This document shows, one piece after another, positions 11,952 through 22,709 of a stretch of 64,000 nucleotides of DNA (positions are counted from its first letter, which is position 1; the number at the start of each line of letters is the position of its first letter). The translations under genes were made by a program, and so were the position numbers. Location of the stretch: the NCBI RefSeq assembly GCF_030867095.1, contig NC_081827.1, forward strand, positions 50,717,001 through 50,781,000, read 5' to 3'. The notes beneath the pieces are model-generated. The model was given only the letters and a program-made list of their open reading frames with translations, searched no databases and had not been told where the DNA came from. The stretch comes from Alligator mississippiensis. Its lineage: Eukaryota; Chordata; Crocodylia; Alligatoridae.

Positions 11952-12168
11952 CAGAGGTAGACAACCCCCAGCACACGTGCCAGAGCATGGCATGCGAAGG
12001 CATTTTGTTTGGCATGTACATTTCAGGGAAGGGGCCAGGGTTGCACTGCCACAACAAAGATGGGGCCCCTCACAGCTGTCCTGCCATCCATCTCTGGTGC
12101 TCCAACATCTTACAAGTCAAGATTGCGGGTGTTTTTGGCACTCTGCCCAAAAATGTTGTCTACCCCTG
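11952..12168. mobile_element. Short non-autonomous hAT (MITE)
   Basis: The terminal inverted repeats are CAGAGGTAGACAACC on the left and, on the other strand, CAGGGGTAGACAACA on the right. The flanking 8-mers are CCACAGGT and CCATAGGC (6 of 8 identical), fitting a decayed hAT 8-bp TSD. At 217 bp it has no coding capacity. Confidence 0.8.
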
Positions 12169-12176
12169 CCATAGGC

Positions 12177-13392
12177 AATTCATCAGAAGTAGGTAAACAG
12201 TGTCCATCATGTAGAAATTTGCAACTGAGTTATATGGGTACACGTCAAAAACTTGACAGATACAACAGAAATACTCAAAATGGTTGTGATTTCTTACTTT
12301 CATTTGACAGTTTATAAAAAGAGAACTTCCCCTCCACAGTCTCTTCTATCTTCATCCTCTAGGCTTGGTGCAGTTACAGCAGAACTAACCTCAAGAGGCT
12401 TGGAAAGGCTTTCAAGAGCCCATTCTTGAACATAAAATGCAAATAGCAATGCAATGACCTGCTTCCAAGCTGGTTAAGCCCTTGAAATGCTCATTAAATA
12501 TCCAAATTCCCATAAGAGCTATGGTTATGTATAGTAGTACTACATGTAGTACAAGTTCTATATCTTTTCTAACTCTTTTACCAAATTTAATGCAGTAAAA
12601 CAAAAAGTAATCTGTGTTTCCACAAAATAATCAAAATTAGTGTTTTGTACTTAATGGTGAAGACCTATCATGGTAAAAATCACATTATTCTTCTTGTTTG
12701 TAGTACTAAAAGAGCTACTTGATGCAAAAAATTTGAAATACAGTGCTTTAAAAATCTATGCTTTGTCAGCAATCATTATATTTGGCTGGTCAGCAGCCTT
12801 TTCAGTGCCAAACCCTTGCCTCCGCTTCTTTGCAATTGCTCAGTTAAACAAAGTATTAGAGATTTAATTTTAGATAAAGAATTAAACATAACTGGTTAGG
12901 AGGAACAAATTAAAATATACATGGTATTAGGTAAGTCAGTATTTTGGAGGAGACCTGAGAGGATTACTGCAAGTGAGAAAGAGAGAAAAGAAGCCTCGGA
13001 CAATGACCAAAAGAAAGAAGTGAGAGAACTTCCACTGATGGGTGCAAAAGGTTAGGCTGATCTTTCTCAATGAGAAATTTCTTAGATGTCCAAGTGAATG
13101 GATAAGCTTTAAAAGGTACTCCTTAGCACAGCCCCTATTTTTGTTGTCTAGACAAATTTCCTCCAAGAACAGGTTACATAGGTCAGAGGGGATTAAACAT
13201 TGAAGATCAAATGCTTTATTCACTTATTTGAATGTCTGAACTCTGTAACAAACAAAGCTGTATCTGTTTACATTCACATGCTTTTTGTCACATGCCCAAT
13301 CATACACTCCATATGCCTATTTGGAATATAATATAATTATTTCTTTAAGAGAGAAAATGTACTTAGATTCTGTACTATTTTGAATCATTTCT
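12177..13392. other. AT-rich non-coding stretch
   Basis: No gene or definite transposon recognised. A block near 12725-12850 has the look of an old interspersed repeat but I could not assign it. Confidence 0.4.
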
Positions 13393-13639
13393 GGGTGCGT
13401 CTATACAAGATGCTAAATGCGCAGTAGACTAATTCTACTGTGTATTAGTGCATCATGGCAAAAGCTGCGTAAATACATAGTAAAATTAGTCTACTGCACA
13501 TTAGCTTCACTAAAAAGCTGTGTGCCAGCACTATTGCACACTAGCATCAGTTACTGCACATTGAGTTAGTACCTGTTAGTACAGGTACTAAACTTCGTGT
13601 GCAGTAAGTAGGGCACATTAATGTGTATATAGATGCGCC
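13393..13639. mobile_element. MITE-like element with nested hairpins
   Basis: The ends are GGGTGCGTCTATACAAG on the left and, reverse complemented, GGCGCATCTATATACACA on the right. Inside, 13412-13447 pairs with 13470-13505 over about 36 bp with an 18-20-bp loop. A second hairpin at 13566-13591 has perfect 10-bp arms TTAGTACCTG and CAGGTACTAA. No convincing TSD was found, so the superfamily is open. Confidence 0.65.
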
Positions 13640-16361
13640 TTCCATTAATCTTTTTTTAAACTTTTAGACTTTGACAATAATTAGACCACAAAAAACTGCA
13701 TGACACCTGCCAAATTGGAATCTTGAAACAGCTCATTTGAGTTGCCCAAGAACTAAAACATTAATTTCTAAACAGAGTGAATATTATCACTGTCAATCTC
13801 AAAATTAGAAATGGTGGCATACAGTGTAACAGTTCCAACAATTCATCTTTGGATTAAAACAAAGCTTAAGAGACAATTCTAAAAACTGCATACTATGCTG
13901 TTAGCTACAAAACAGTCAAAAACAAAAACAAAAAACCAACCAAAGAAACTGTATTGTCAGCATAGAGAGAGAGACTCCAGTAACTGATGTTTTAATTGAC
14001 TAAATACCTGTAGAAAGTAAAACTTCTACAGAAACACAACCAATCAAAAAGATCATGAGTCTCCTAGTTCAACAAAGCACCACAACATAAATAGTTGTTT
14101 AAGCCCACTAAGAGGAGGTATCCTTTTCCCACAAGAAGAACCCTTATACAGGGGGCTGTTTCATGGATAAGAAAGAAGCAATGGAAACAGAGATGATGGA
14201 TAGCACTGACCTTTCTACCTGAAAAACAGGAACATTTAGTAGGAGATTTAATCTTGAGAATTGGATTATTATTAATCAATTATTCATGGCCATTGAAATT
14301 TATGCTAGATGTTTTTTGTTTTCTTAAATATCACAAAGCTAAGGTCCTACTTGAGAAGCAGGAAGGAGATTAAATCCTCACAAGTAAATGATATTCAAAA
14401 CACTAGAATGCACTCCTCTTCCCACACATTTTTCTCCTACATAAAATACATGTTACTCATAACTTTTTCTCTATGCAAGACTTAGGCCTAAATATTCTAA
14501 AAATTATCTGCATTATGATTTAAGTGTTATATTTATTGTACAATTGCTAGTCTTTATTGAATATTCTAAATGGCAGAGGACTCTGATAAGTTAACAGCAC
14601 CCTACCCAGTGGTGACTGGGGAAGGGAAGCTTTGCAAGACTTTCAAGTGCTCCAAATTACACTCAAATTTGGAGAGCTTCAGGACACAGATGGACATGCA
14701 GTCTCCCACAACGACCTTACCCCCTGCCTCTAGAATGCTTCAAAAAATGCTTACTATGGCATGCAGCATCATGCTTTCCAGGCAGGGGATGCAGCATGGG
14801 CTTATAAATACACTGTAGAATATTTGGAGGAATTGCAATATTGTTACAAACTCAGACTCAAAAAATATTATCACTCACTCCTGCAGATTCACATACGTCC
14901 TCCCCACGGGAGTGTACTTGACCATCAGTCTCCCAGTTCTGGAGGTGGGGAGACATGCAAGGGATGGGGCTGGAGAGAACAATTCCTTGCATAGCTGTCT
15001 GGCTTAAAAGATTACCAAGGCTGGCTGGGTGTTACCTCAAAAGCTGTGAGCTTCCCCCAACCCCTGTCAACCAGATGCAAGAAACCCTGTGTCCCCCTGT
15101 TGAAACCAGAAGACTGAAGGCAAAGAAATAAAGTAGGAATTCTTGCTCTCTAGCTCCAAGCAGATCCAAGTGCACAAAATTGTGCTCAGTGATGGTACCC
15201 CATGCTTTCCTCCCCTCTTCCTCTACAGAGGAATACGGGGGTGCTCCTGGAACACCATGGGACACAAAGATGGAGCAATTCCCTATCACACCCTGTAGGG
15301 TATACGGACATAGATTTAAGTGCTATATACAAGAAGCACTTCTAAGAAGTTGCTGTCCCATCCATATTAATATGAGGGACATACAGGGGAGCATCTGGGC
15401 AACTGTAAATGGTTGGGTTTTTTCCCTGGCATCCAACCACTTTTTATTTTCTTCAGTGGCAAAATTTCCAGTCCCAGAGCTGTCATGTTCCATCAAGCAT
15501 CTGTCCTTAAGTATGAAAGAAAGGATGCAGCACAAGTAGGGTCTCATGCAGGAGACCAAATTGCATTATGTTAAGAAACAGAAACTATCAGTTGTTATTT
15601 AAACAGACTGATGAAACCAAGAAGCCCTTCTGAAACCAATTTCTAATACAAATGCAACTTCCCAATTCATGAGGAATCCCAAAATGAAAGGAAGAGGAGA
15701 AAGTGAAGGACACTGAAATGTCTTCTAGGATTCTTCACAGCTACCAAGGGCTGCCCTTCATATGGTCCTGCCCCTAGCTGCTGATTGGCAGAAGGGAAGG
15801 AGTCACATAAATACAAGCTGATTACGATATATGATAGCTACCAGTCTGGAGAGTTCTTACATATGACCAAAAGGGTGCCAAAATTCTAAGATTCAAATAT
15901 GAAAATGTGGTTGCAAAAGATTACCACATAAAGGATCACATTGAGGACTATGCCTCAAAACTAAAAATTTGGAAGGCAAGAACTATATCAATTTTATTTT
16001 TTTCTATTTGTCTATGCTAAACAATAAACTCATTTAATTCATGAACCTTATGAGCTAGCTTCCAGGACTCCAGCTGCCAAGAGCCAAATAGTCACTACAC
16101 TAAAATAAAATGGACTGACTTCCATGAATGTATCCAGGCTTTTCTCCTTTTCACATACATTATAGTCTAAACTTAAACAGGCATAAAAAAGTTGCACTAT
16201 TGAAATCACAGGTTTGCATCAGAACACAGCTAGAGTTAAACTAGTTCTTAAGACTCAAGCACTCTGCTTCCTGTTTAGCTAATTACTGTATTTTGATCTA
16301 CTGGGATAAGTTTTGCAAATGCAACTATATCTGAGAGACTTCTTAAGGTGTATAGTTAGAG
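13640..16361. other. Non-coding stretch, no gene recognised
   Basis: Read on the minus strand, a good polypyrimidine-AG string stands at about 14221-14250 (TGTTCCTGTTTTTCAG), but no matching donor or conserved frame follows. Short frames at 14570-14994 and 15180-15539 lack coding signs. The rest reads like intron or intergenic DNA. Confidence 0.45.
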
Positions 16362-16519
16362 TAGGGGTGCACCGATAAAGATTTTCTTGGCTGATACCAA
16401 TAGCCAGTGATTAACCAACCATATTGGCCGATGCCAATCCAATAACCAATATCCAGTAATAGTGCAAGGCATTTTAAACTACTGATATATATAAACCATT
16501 TTGTTTGTTTGTTTTGCAC

Positions 16520-16554
<35 letters not shown>

Positions 16555-17178
16555 CTCTCCTGCATGCTGTGACCCTCAATGAGGAAGGTGGTGACCTCTG
16601 TATTCCCATGCAAGTCACCCCCTCACCCACAACTCGTGCCCACAACCTTGCTCCCTGCACAGCCTGTGCTGCCGTCCTGGGCAGGCAGGGCAGACCCTCA
16701 TGCAAACAGCAACGCTGGGCATGTTTGGAGTCCCAGAACACACTACTGCCTCATTGCCAGCAGGCCCCATGCAGCTGAGCTCCCACGGCCGCTGGAGAGA
16801 AGTCACTTTTTCAAAGGTGTCAGGTGCCCAGCAGAGTGAGATGTCCCTCATGCAGTGACTTACCCCACCCACACACAGCCCAATGTCCCAGCAGCAGCCC
16901 CAGCGCTCAGGCCCCTGCTGTGCATGTGCTGTTGCCATAGCAATGTAATGGTCCCTTTCTTGCTGAGCAGTGCCCTGTGACAGCTCCCTGGCACCCCCAT
17001 CTCATCCCACTACTCCCAGGACCTGTAGTCTGCCATGGGCTTAGGCCGGAGGCAGGGCACGGGGACTGGACTACACTTGCTAGAGTACTCTGGGCATGCG
17101 GCCGTAATTACCAGCTACAATGACCAAAGAAAGCCAATAGCCGATCCAATAGCCAACCGATATATCAGTGGACCCCTA
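16362..17178. mobile_element. Non-autonomous hAT element with TAGGGGTGCACCGAT-type ends
   Basis: The left end is TAGGGGTGCACCGAT and the right end is ATCAGTGGACCCCTA. They are flanked by AGTTAGAG (16354-16361) and AGTTAGGG (17179-17186), a 7-of-8 match to an 8-bp TSD. Both subterminal regions carry repeated CCAATAGCC/GCCGAT-like motifs. The 817-bp body is GC-rich in the middle and contains a CA microsatellite (16522-16553). No transposase frame is present. Confidence 0.85.
16522..16553. repeat. (CA)n microsatellite inside a hAT copy
   Basis: About 15 CA units are seen, embedded in the hAT element. Confidence 0.95.
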
Positions 17179-17186
17179 AGTTAGGG

Positions 17187-18411
17187 ATCTACTTAAAGTG
17201 CATGGAGGGGAAGTAAAAAATCACAGACTACTCACAGCACCTGGAACCATTTGCATAATCTTCTTGCAGTGAGCTCCCCTCCCCCCCCACCCCCACCAAT
17301 TGGACAAGGGGCCCCAGTGGCCCTGCCCCTCACCACTGACTGTTGGAGAGGGCTGCCCTTCATGCAAACCCACCCCTCACTGCTGATTGGCAGAGAGGGG
17401 CAGGGTCACACAAAAGGCAGCCCTCTTTGCCAATCATTGGCAGGGGGAGGAGGGGGCAGCTGCCATCTTTGCTGCTCTCCTTTATGCTGGTGGCTTCCGA
17501 CCCCCCACCCCAGGCAAGCTGCTAGGCCAGGCCACAGCAGCTGCTGACTCCCACTGGAGAGCCAACATTGTCTTTTTAGTAAGGTTTTTTCCCTCCCCAG
17601 TGATTCCACACAAAATTGCAGGGAAATTTTGAATGTAAATTGAATAGAACCCTAGTTGTAGGAACAGAGGAATCTGGCTAACCTTTACCCAGGGTCTATC
17701 CCCTAACTTTATATATATCCTTAAATATTGTTCATTCAAAAAGAGGATTAAAAATATTGTATATTTCTGTGCTGTAAAGACTGACTAAATACTGTATATA
17801 AACTAGATACAGAAATCTTTAATTTTCTTTAAAACTCTCATACTTGTATTTAAAAAAACTGTTCAAAAGTATGAGCAAAGCATGACAGATACAGAAGAAG
17901 ATAAAACTTAAAGAATCAACTGTGGAAAATCATGTCATTCACTGTTTATCAAAGCTTCACACCCCTGGGCATCTGAGTGGCTCAGATAGGCCCACATGCC
18001 TCTTTCCAATATACAGGCCAGGGGTTTCAGACGTCTAAATCCCTTTTATGAGTACAGTTTGCATTTGCAGAATTTTCAGGCAAGTTAATATTTGTACCTG
18101 CAGTCCTTTGCTGTGCAAAAAGAGATGTGGCTAGCCAACTACCCCATTAGAAATATTAGACTACCCTATTGGTATTCACTTGTGACAACAAAACACACCC
18201 ACAAAAGAGAGGCCAAGTTGATACCCTGTTTCAAACCGCTCACTCCCTGGTTATTTCCCTTAATATTTGAATATTTATCTTGATAAACTGAATAGTCTTT
18301 GGTGCAAGCACTCTGTCTTTCCATTCCCAGAAGGTATAACCCAAACAAACAAAGGGAATGCCAAACCTTCCCCTTTTTGTCAATTAAAGAGTTTTTGTCA
18401 TCACTCACTAC
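17187..18411. other. Non-coding stretch with a GC-rich patch
   Basis: At 17265-17560 the sequence is GC-rich with repeated phrases such as CTGATTGGCAGAG and GGCAGGGTCACAC, suggesting a decayed transposon body. The remainder is AT-rich without recognised features. Confidence 0.4.
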
Positions 18412-18459
18412 CTTCAATGCATACCAGTTAGATTCATTCTCTTGGGAATCAAAATTAAA
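18412..18459 (-). CDS. Candidate 48-bp internal exon
   Basis: On the minus strand a TTTCATTAG acceptor with a pyrimidine-rich upstream run precedes 48 nt open only in phase 0, translating as FNFDSQENESNWYALK. The segment ends ...TTGAAG followed by donor GTAGTGAG. Length is a multiple of three. It lies on the same strand as the proposed gene starting at 34.3 kb and further downstream. Its phase does not follow directly from exon 22709-22578, so at least one more exon would be needed. A segment this short can look like an exon by chance. Confidence 0.25.
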
Positions 18460-18894
18460 CTAATGAAACAATTCAAGAGAGAAAAAGTGCATAATGGAAA
18501 GTATTTTTTTCATTTACAAGATTAGCTAATCTTATCCAGGAAAATAAAACCTTCAAACAGGAACCATACGTAGATTATACAGCCAAGATGAACAACTGGA
18601 GTCTTTTACTATACTTTCAAATCTGTTGCTCGTTTTGTGGCTTTTAACTGAGCCCTCTTCAGTTTATCAACATTCTCAAACTGCAGACTGAAGACCTGGA
18701 CACAATATTTCAGAGTAGTCTCAAATACAGAAGACTAATACAACTTCTCTTTTCTTGCTTGACACTCCCCTGTTTATCCATCCAAAGTCAGAATTAATGT
18801 TTTTAGAACAAATCAGGAATGCATCTTCTAGCATATCTAAACCAATGATAGTGGATACCAGAGAAGATATGATGGGAATGGATCATGCAAGATA
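18460..18894. other. Non-coding stretch
   Basis: No feature recognised. Confidence 0.4.
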
Positions 18895-19012
18895 TGCCCA
18901 TTCAAATACTCTCCCCCTCTATAGGCACAACTTGCCACTGTCAGAAACACAATACTGGGATAGATGGACCCATCGTCTGGCCTTGTATGGCACTTCTTAT
19001 ATTCTTATGTCT
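18895..19012 (+). mobile_element. LINE (CR1/L3-like) 3' tail
   Basis: The phrases TGCCACTGTCAGAAACACAA, TACTGGGATAGATGGACCCA and the terminal TTCTTATATTCTTATG match the reverse complement of the repeat at 40052-40150. This looks like the 3' end of an old LINE with a short terminal tandem repeat. The family assignment is from memory. Confidence 0.55.
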
Positions 19013-19797
19013 TCAGATGGTGATGGTGGATGGCTATCACATTCATTTGATTGTTTGTCAAACAGGGCTTACAAATGCAAGTAAGCAATGATAAGTAGTG
19101 AACTTACTACAGAGTCCCTACAACAGCATTTTGTTGCACAAAAGCCAGTAAAATTGGCTGATGAGTTTAGTTACATATACAGCAGAATAACAAACAGATA
19201 TAAACAAGAAAAACCTGGGAAATTAACAGATGGAAATATTTATAGTGTGAAAAACTAATGGCTCCACATTACAAAAGGAACATGTATCAACCATGTGGGT
19301 GGACAAACAGGCCATATGGAAAAAAGAAATGGAATGATTGTAATAGTGGAAAATAGATGACAAATTTACGTCTTCTTTGTTTAAAATTAATTTAACACAG
19401 AAACTAATTATCTGAAGAAGCAGCTTATTAATTCTCCTTTTTAAAAAGTGACCTGTGTGCCCAAAACAATGTTTACTTCTAGTCTCTGACCTGTTTTTAT
19501 ATGCAATATTCTTTGAATTTTTGTCAAATGATGCAATATTCTCAGCTGAATCATTATCCTGCTGAGCTACACAACTTGCTATTTAGGATGATACATAAAC
19601 AATGTGTTAAAGTGTTTCTTTATTCTACTTGTTCTGTTAAGTATCAATTATTGGGTAAAATAAAGCGCATAAAACGTTTTATATACTGCAAGACATATTT
19701 GTGTTTCAGCCAATTAAAAAAAAAAAGACTACTTTCCTTGTGTCCACAACTGGCAAACACTAAAAAAAGATGATTTAGTATCACTATTTTCAATTCC

Positions 19798-19827
19798 TTT
19801 TTTTTTTTTTTTTTGGGGGGGGGGGGG
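19798..19827. repeat. T17-G13 homopolymer junction
   Basis: A run of about 17 T is joined directly to about 13 G. This is low complexity and prone to sequencing error. Confidence 0.9.
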
Positions 19828-19963
19828 AAGTAGTCTGTGCAGCATTAAGAATATTAAAGAAAAATATCAGAGCAGACTAAAAACAAAAAAAAAAAATAGT
19901 ATATATGGATTCAGTACTCATTTGTTTTATCATATGGCAGAACCTCAGTGCAATAGTGCAAAA

Positions 19964-20188
19964 TGTGTGACCTGTCAGGGTAATATCAGTGGCCAAGCAA
20001 CTTGGCAAGACTACACATGCACCTGGGTGGATACCTTTAAGAGCGTTATATATAAGTTGTTACACTGGCCGGAGGATCACACAAGGGAATCGGAGGGAAC
20101 AGAAGATAAGTAGGCGAAGAAGGCTCTCTGAATAAACAAGCTTTATCATTCTATAAGTTTAACTCCTTGGTGTTTTGAGAGTAACACA
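19964..20188 (+). mobile_element. LTR-like fragment with TATA box and poly(A) signal
   Basis: TATATAAG stands at about 20048, CTGAATAAAC at about 20128 and the end reads GTGTTTTGAGAGTAACACA. This is the order expected of LTR U3-R-U5. It begins at a TGTGTGACC string and could end at ACA or ACACA. No TSD could be matched, and the short length suggests a truncated LTR or a small LTR family. Boundaries are approximate. Confidence 0.35.
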
Positions 20189-21572
20189 GCACCTAGGCAG
20201 CCGTCCATTGTTAAATACAACTTGTAAGTAGCACTCAACACAGTTTGAGTTGTGCACCCTTCCCTTACAGGCATTTAGGCTTATTAAAAGCCAGTGGCAA
20301 AGTCTCCATTGACTTCAAATGGGAACTAGTTTAATCAATGGTAAATGCATATTTATCTTACGCCCTATCGTTTTTCCTATTTGTACAAAAGACAGAATAC
20401 CCCTATTAGCAAGTTACAATAATGATGTCACTCTTACCGCCTCCCTGCAAAGCCTAAATCTTCTTCAAGAAAATAAATCCCATGCACTTTCTCCTACTCC
20501 AGGATTGCCTAAAACTCACTTCCTAAACACTATCCATGAGTTAAAACAGTTCTGAACTCCTGTGCCAGCCCTGTTCTCTGGATCTCCCAAGAAAGTCTGA
20601 GAGTGGTACTAAGGCTCTGGCCACTCAAAGCCTAATCAGAAGAATGAAAGCAGAGCAGGAATAAGTGAGCAGGGTGTATTTCTTCAGTGGCAATCTGGGG
20701 CCCAGCAAGGAGACAGTATAAACATGGCCTTCAACTCTGCTCACTTCCATGCACTTAAGTCCTATTGTTCATACCTATAAAAAGGAACCCTTCTCTTTTT
20801 CCTTACCTCTCTCTTCCTCCAAGCCAACTGTTAAGAACAAAGCCCATGCAGTAGTTTCTATATCTTTATTTTTGCAACATACTGCTATATTTTTCTCTCT
20901 CCATTCAGATCAGCCCATCTAAAATACTACCTGCAAAATACTTCTAGCTAGAGGCTCCTCTCCATCAACTGCTCTTACCCTACATACATACAACTCAAAC
21001 TTATCTTCTCTTTCAAGCTATCCCTCAGCTTCTGGTAACAATTGTAACCTAGTCTCCCTCACTGTAACCACCTGTCCCCTTGCTCTCTCACACCTTTGTC
21101 AACTTGCTTGCCACCTATTATACTAAAAACATCACTCCTTCCCCAAATGCCTTAACATGAACCTCTCCCAAAGAACTTTTCAGTTATGCCTACTCTGCTT
21201 TTATGTTATATTTTGAACTGTACTACCTAACGCCCTTAGACAGCTTTAGTTTAAGCAACCTATTAATTGTGGCACAGCTCTTCTATTATAATCGCATAAC
21301 ATAAACTTATAACCATTTACAAATAACTCTTTCAAATATTTATGGATTTATCTTTAGGTAATTTAAGTTTTCGTATAAAGCACCTAAATCACCAGTACAA
21401 TGAATCCAGAATATGGCAAATACTTCCTGAGAGCCAATTGTCATCTAAAAGGCAGAAGGTGAGATTTAGAGAGAGACAGTTACTCAACTGCTCACACAGA
21501 GGAAGAAAGACTTTCTTGCAGATGGGACAACACAAGTAAAGCTTAACACAAGCAAAGCTTAATGGCTCTGTA
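20189..21572. other. Non-coding stretch, pyrimidine-rich in part
   Basis: No gene recognised. From about 20760 to 21200 the plus strand is rich in C and T. A 21-bp segment at 20807-20827 with plausible minus-strand splice sites is listed among the rejected items. Confidence 0.4.
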
Positions 21573-21638
21573 CAAGTAGAACATGCAGAAACCAACTCTT
21601 AGGCTCAAGTAGAACATGCAGAAACCAACTCTTAGGCT
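21573..21638. repeat. Perfect 33-bp tandem duplication
   Basis: The unit beginning CAAGTAGAACATGCAGAAAC occurs twice without mismatch (21573-21605 and 21606-21638). Perfect identity implies a recent slippage or an assembly duplication. Confidence 0.95.
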
Positions 21639-22275
21639 GACCAGTTAGTCTATTCAACTTGGGTTGAAAGTTGAAACAGCTCTTCGCAGCTTGCATATTC
21701 TGCCAGGGAATACAACCTATAATTAGAGAACAGTTTCCCATGCTATCATTCTATCATGCTGTCTAAAGCTCAAATATTTGCAGTATTAAAGTAAAAGCAG
21801 TATTTGTGCTGGCAGCTGAAATAAAAACTATTTTTTAATCTTCAGGAATGTGCAACTGTGAATGAACCACTTGTTATACATCATCCATCAACTAAACATA
21901 GAAAATATGTAGTATTTTGTGTCTTTTTTGACAAATCCAACTTAATAAGGTGTGCTTGCAAAATGTTCTGAAGTTTAATCCAAGAGCAACCCTTCTTCAA
22001 AGATAAGTCTTGCAGCATTCTTCTAATTTTGTATTAGTTGTGATTATTTTGTTACACAAGGCCTTCCTGCAACAGTACTACTTTAGAGCTTGACTTTTCT
22101 TATAAATTGGTAGCATGTCAGTGTTAAATGCATCTGAATGGAAGGCCATATCCTACAAAAGCTCCTCTGAGCCTAGTTTATTCTGCCACTTATATGTATA
22201 ACTTGAGAAACCAGAGGTGACAGTACACTGCAACTAGAGTATCTACCACATAAACTGTCCCCATCATGAACTTAC

Positions 22276-22348
22276 AAGACAAATTACTTTGTATCATATA
22301 TGATGTTATGTCTTTAAACGGTAAATTGTACCCAGGTTCTTTAACATT
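22276..22348 (-). CDS. Candidate 73-bp exon
   Basis: On the minus strand the acceptor CCTCCTTATTGCAG precedes 73 nt with one open frame (phase 0), beginning NVKEPGYNLPFKDITSYMIQ. The donor is TTGTCTT followed by GTAAGTTC. The other two frames contain stops. It sits 229 bp downstream of the stronger exon 22709-22578 but its phase does not match that exon's end. It is either alternatively spliced, uses an inner acceptor (TTAAAG), or is a chance match. The protein family is not recognised. Confidence 0.35.
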
Positions 22349-22577
22349 CTGCAATAAGGAGGCATTCAAATCACCAAAACATCTTGTTTATATCTTGGTT
22401 TCAACCCCTTGCTGATAAATACTGACAGGAATCATTCCAGAAAATAAATTCTGTTGACATGCATTATAGTTGCAACACAATTGCATTTGACACACATTTA
22501 ACTGAGTCAACAGGCAGTAACCCATTACACTACTAAAGCAAGTCTAAATGACAGCAATTTGTTCTGGAAATACTTAC

Positions 22578-22709
22578 TTCTGACGAGGTCACCATCAGTG
22601 CGATTTCCCCAGACAGACTGGTCTTGTATCTCTGGTTGTATGCTTCGGCTATTGGAAGGCTGTATTATGTCTCTCTCTCCTACAGCTATATTCGCTTTCC
22701 CAGATTTTT
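22578..22709 (-). CDS. Probable internal coding exon of an unidentified minus-strand gene
   Basis: On the minus strand the acceptor TTTCTTTGATTTAG precedes 132 nt, followed by donor GTAAGTATTT. Only one frame is open. It needs 2 nt from the previous exon and leaves 1 nt, and includes the strings KSGKANIAVGERDIIQP and IQDQSVWGNRTDGDLVR. The upstream candidate first coding exon at 34293-34200 ends with exactly 1 nt left over, so the two join in frame across an 11.5-kb intron. The residue mix is hydrophilic, with no membrane segment. I do not recognise the protein. The exon has no TE similarity that I can see. Its place just downstream of a CpG-island promoter supports a real gene. Confidence 0.6.

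Noticed and set aside
17181..17655. Possible DNA transposon with TAGGGATCT and AGAACCCTA ends
   Set aside because: The short ends could be chance and the flanking 8-mers do not match.
20807..20827. 21-bp minus-strand segment with TTTGTTCTTAACAG acceptor and GTAAGG donor
   Set aside because: Too short, in a C/T-rich region where such strings arise by chance. Its phase can be made to fit only with an unproven neighbour.
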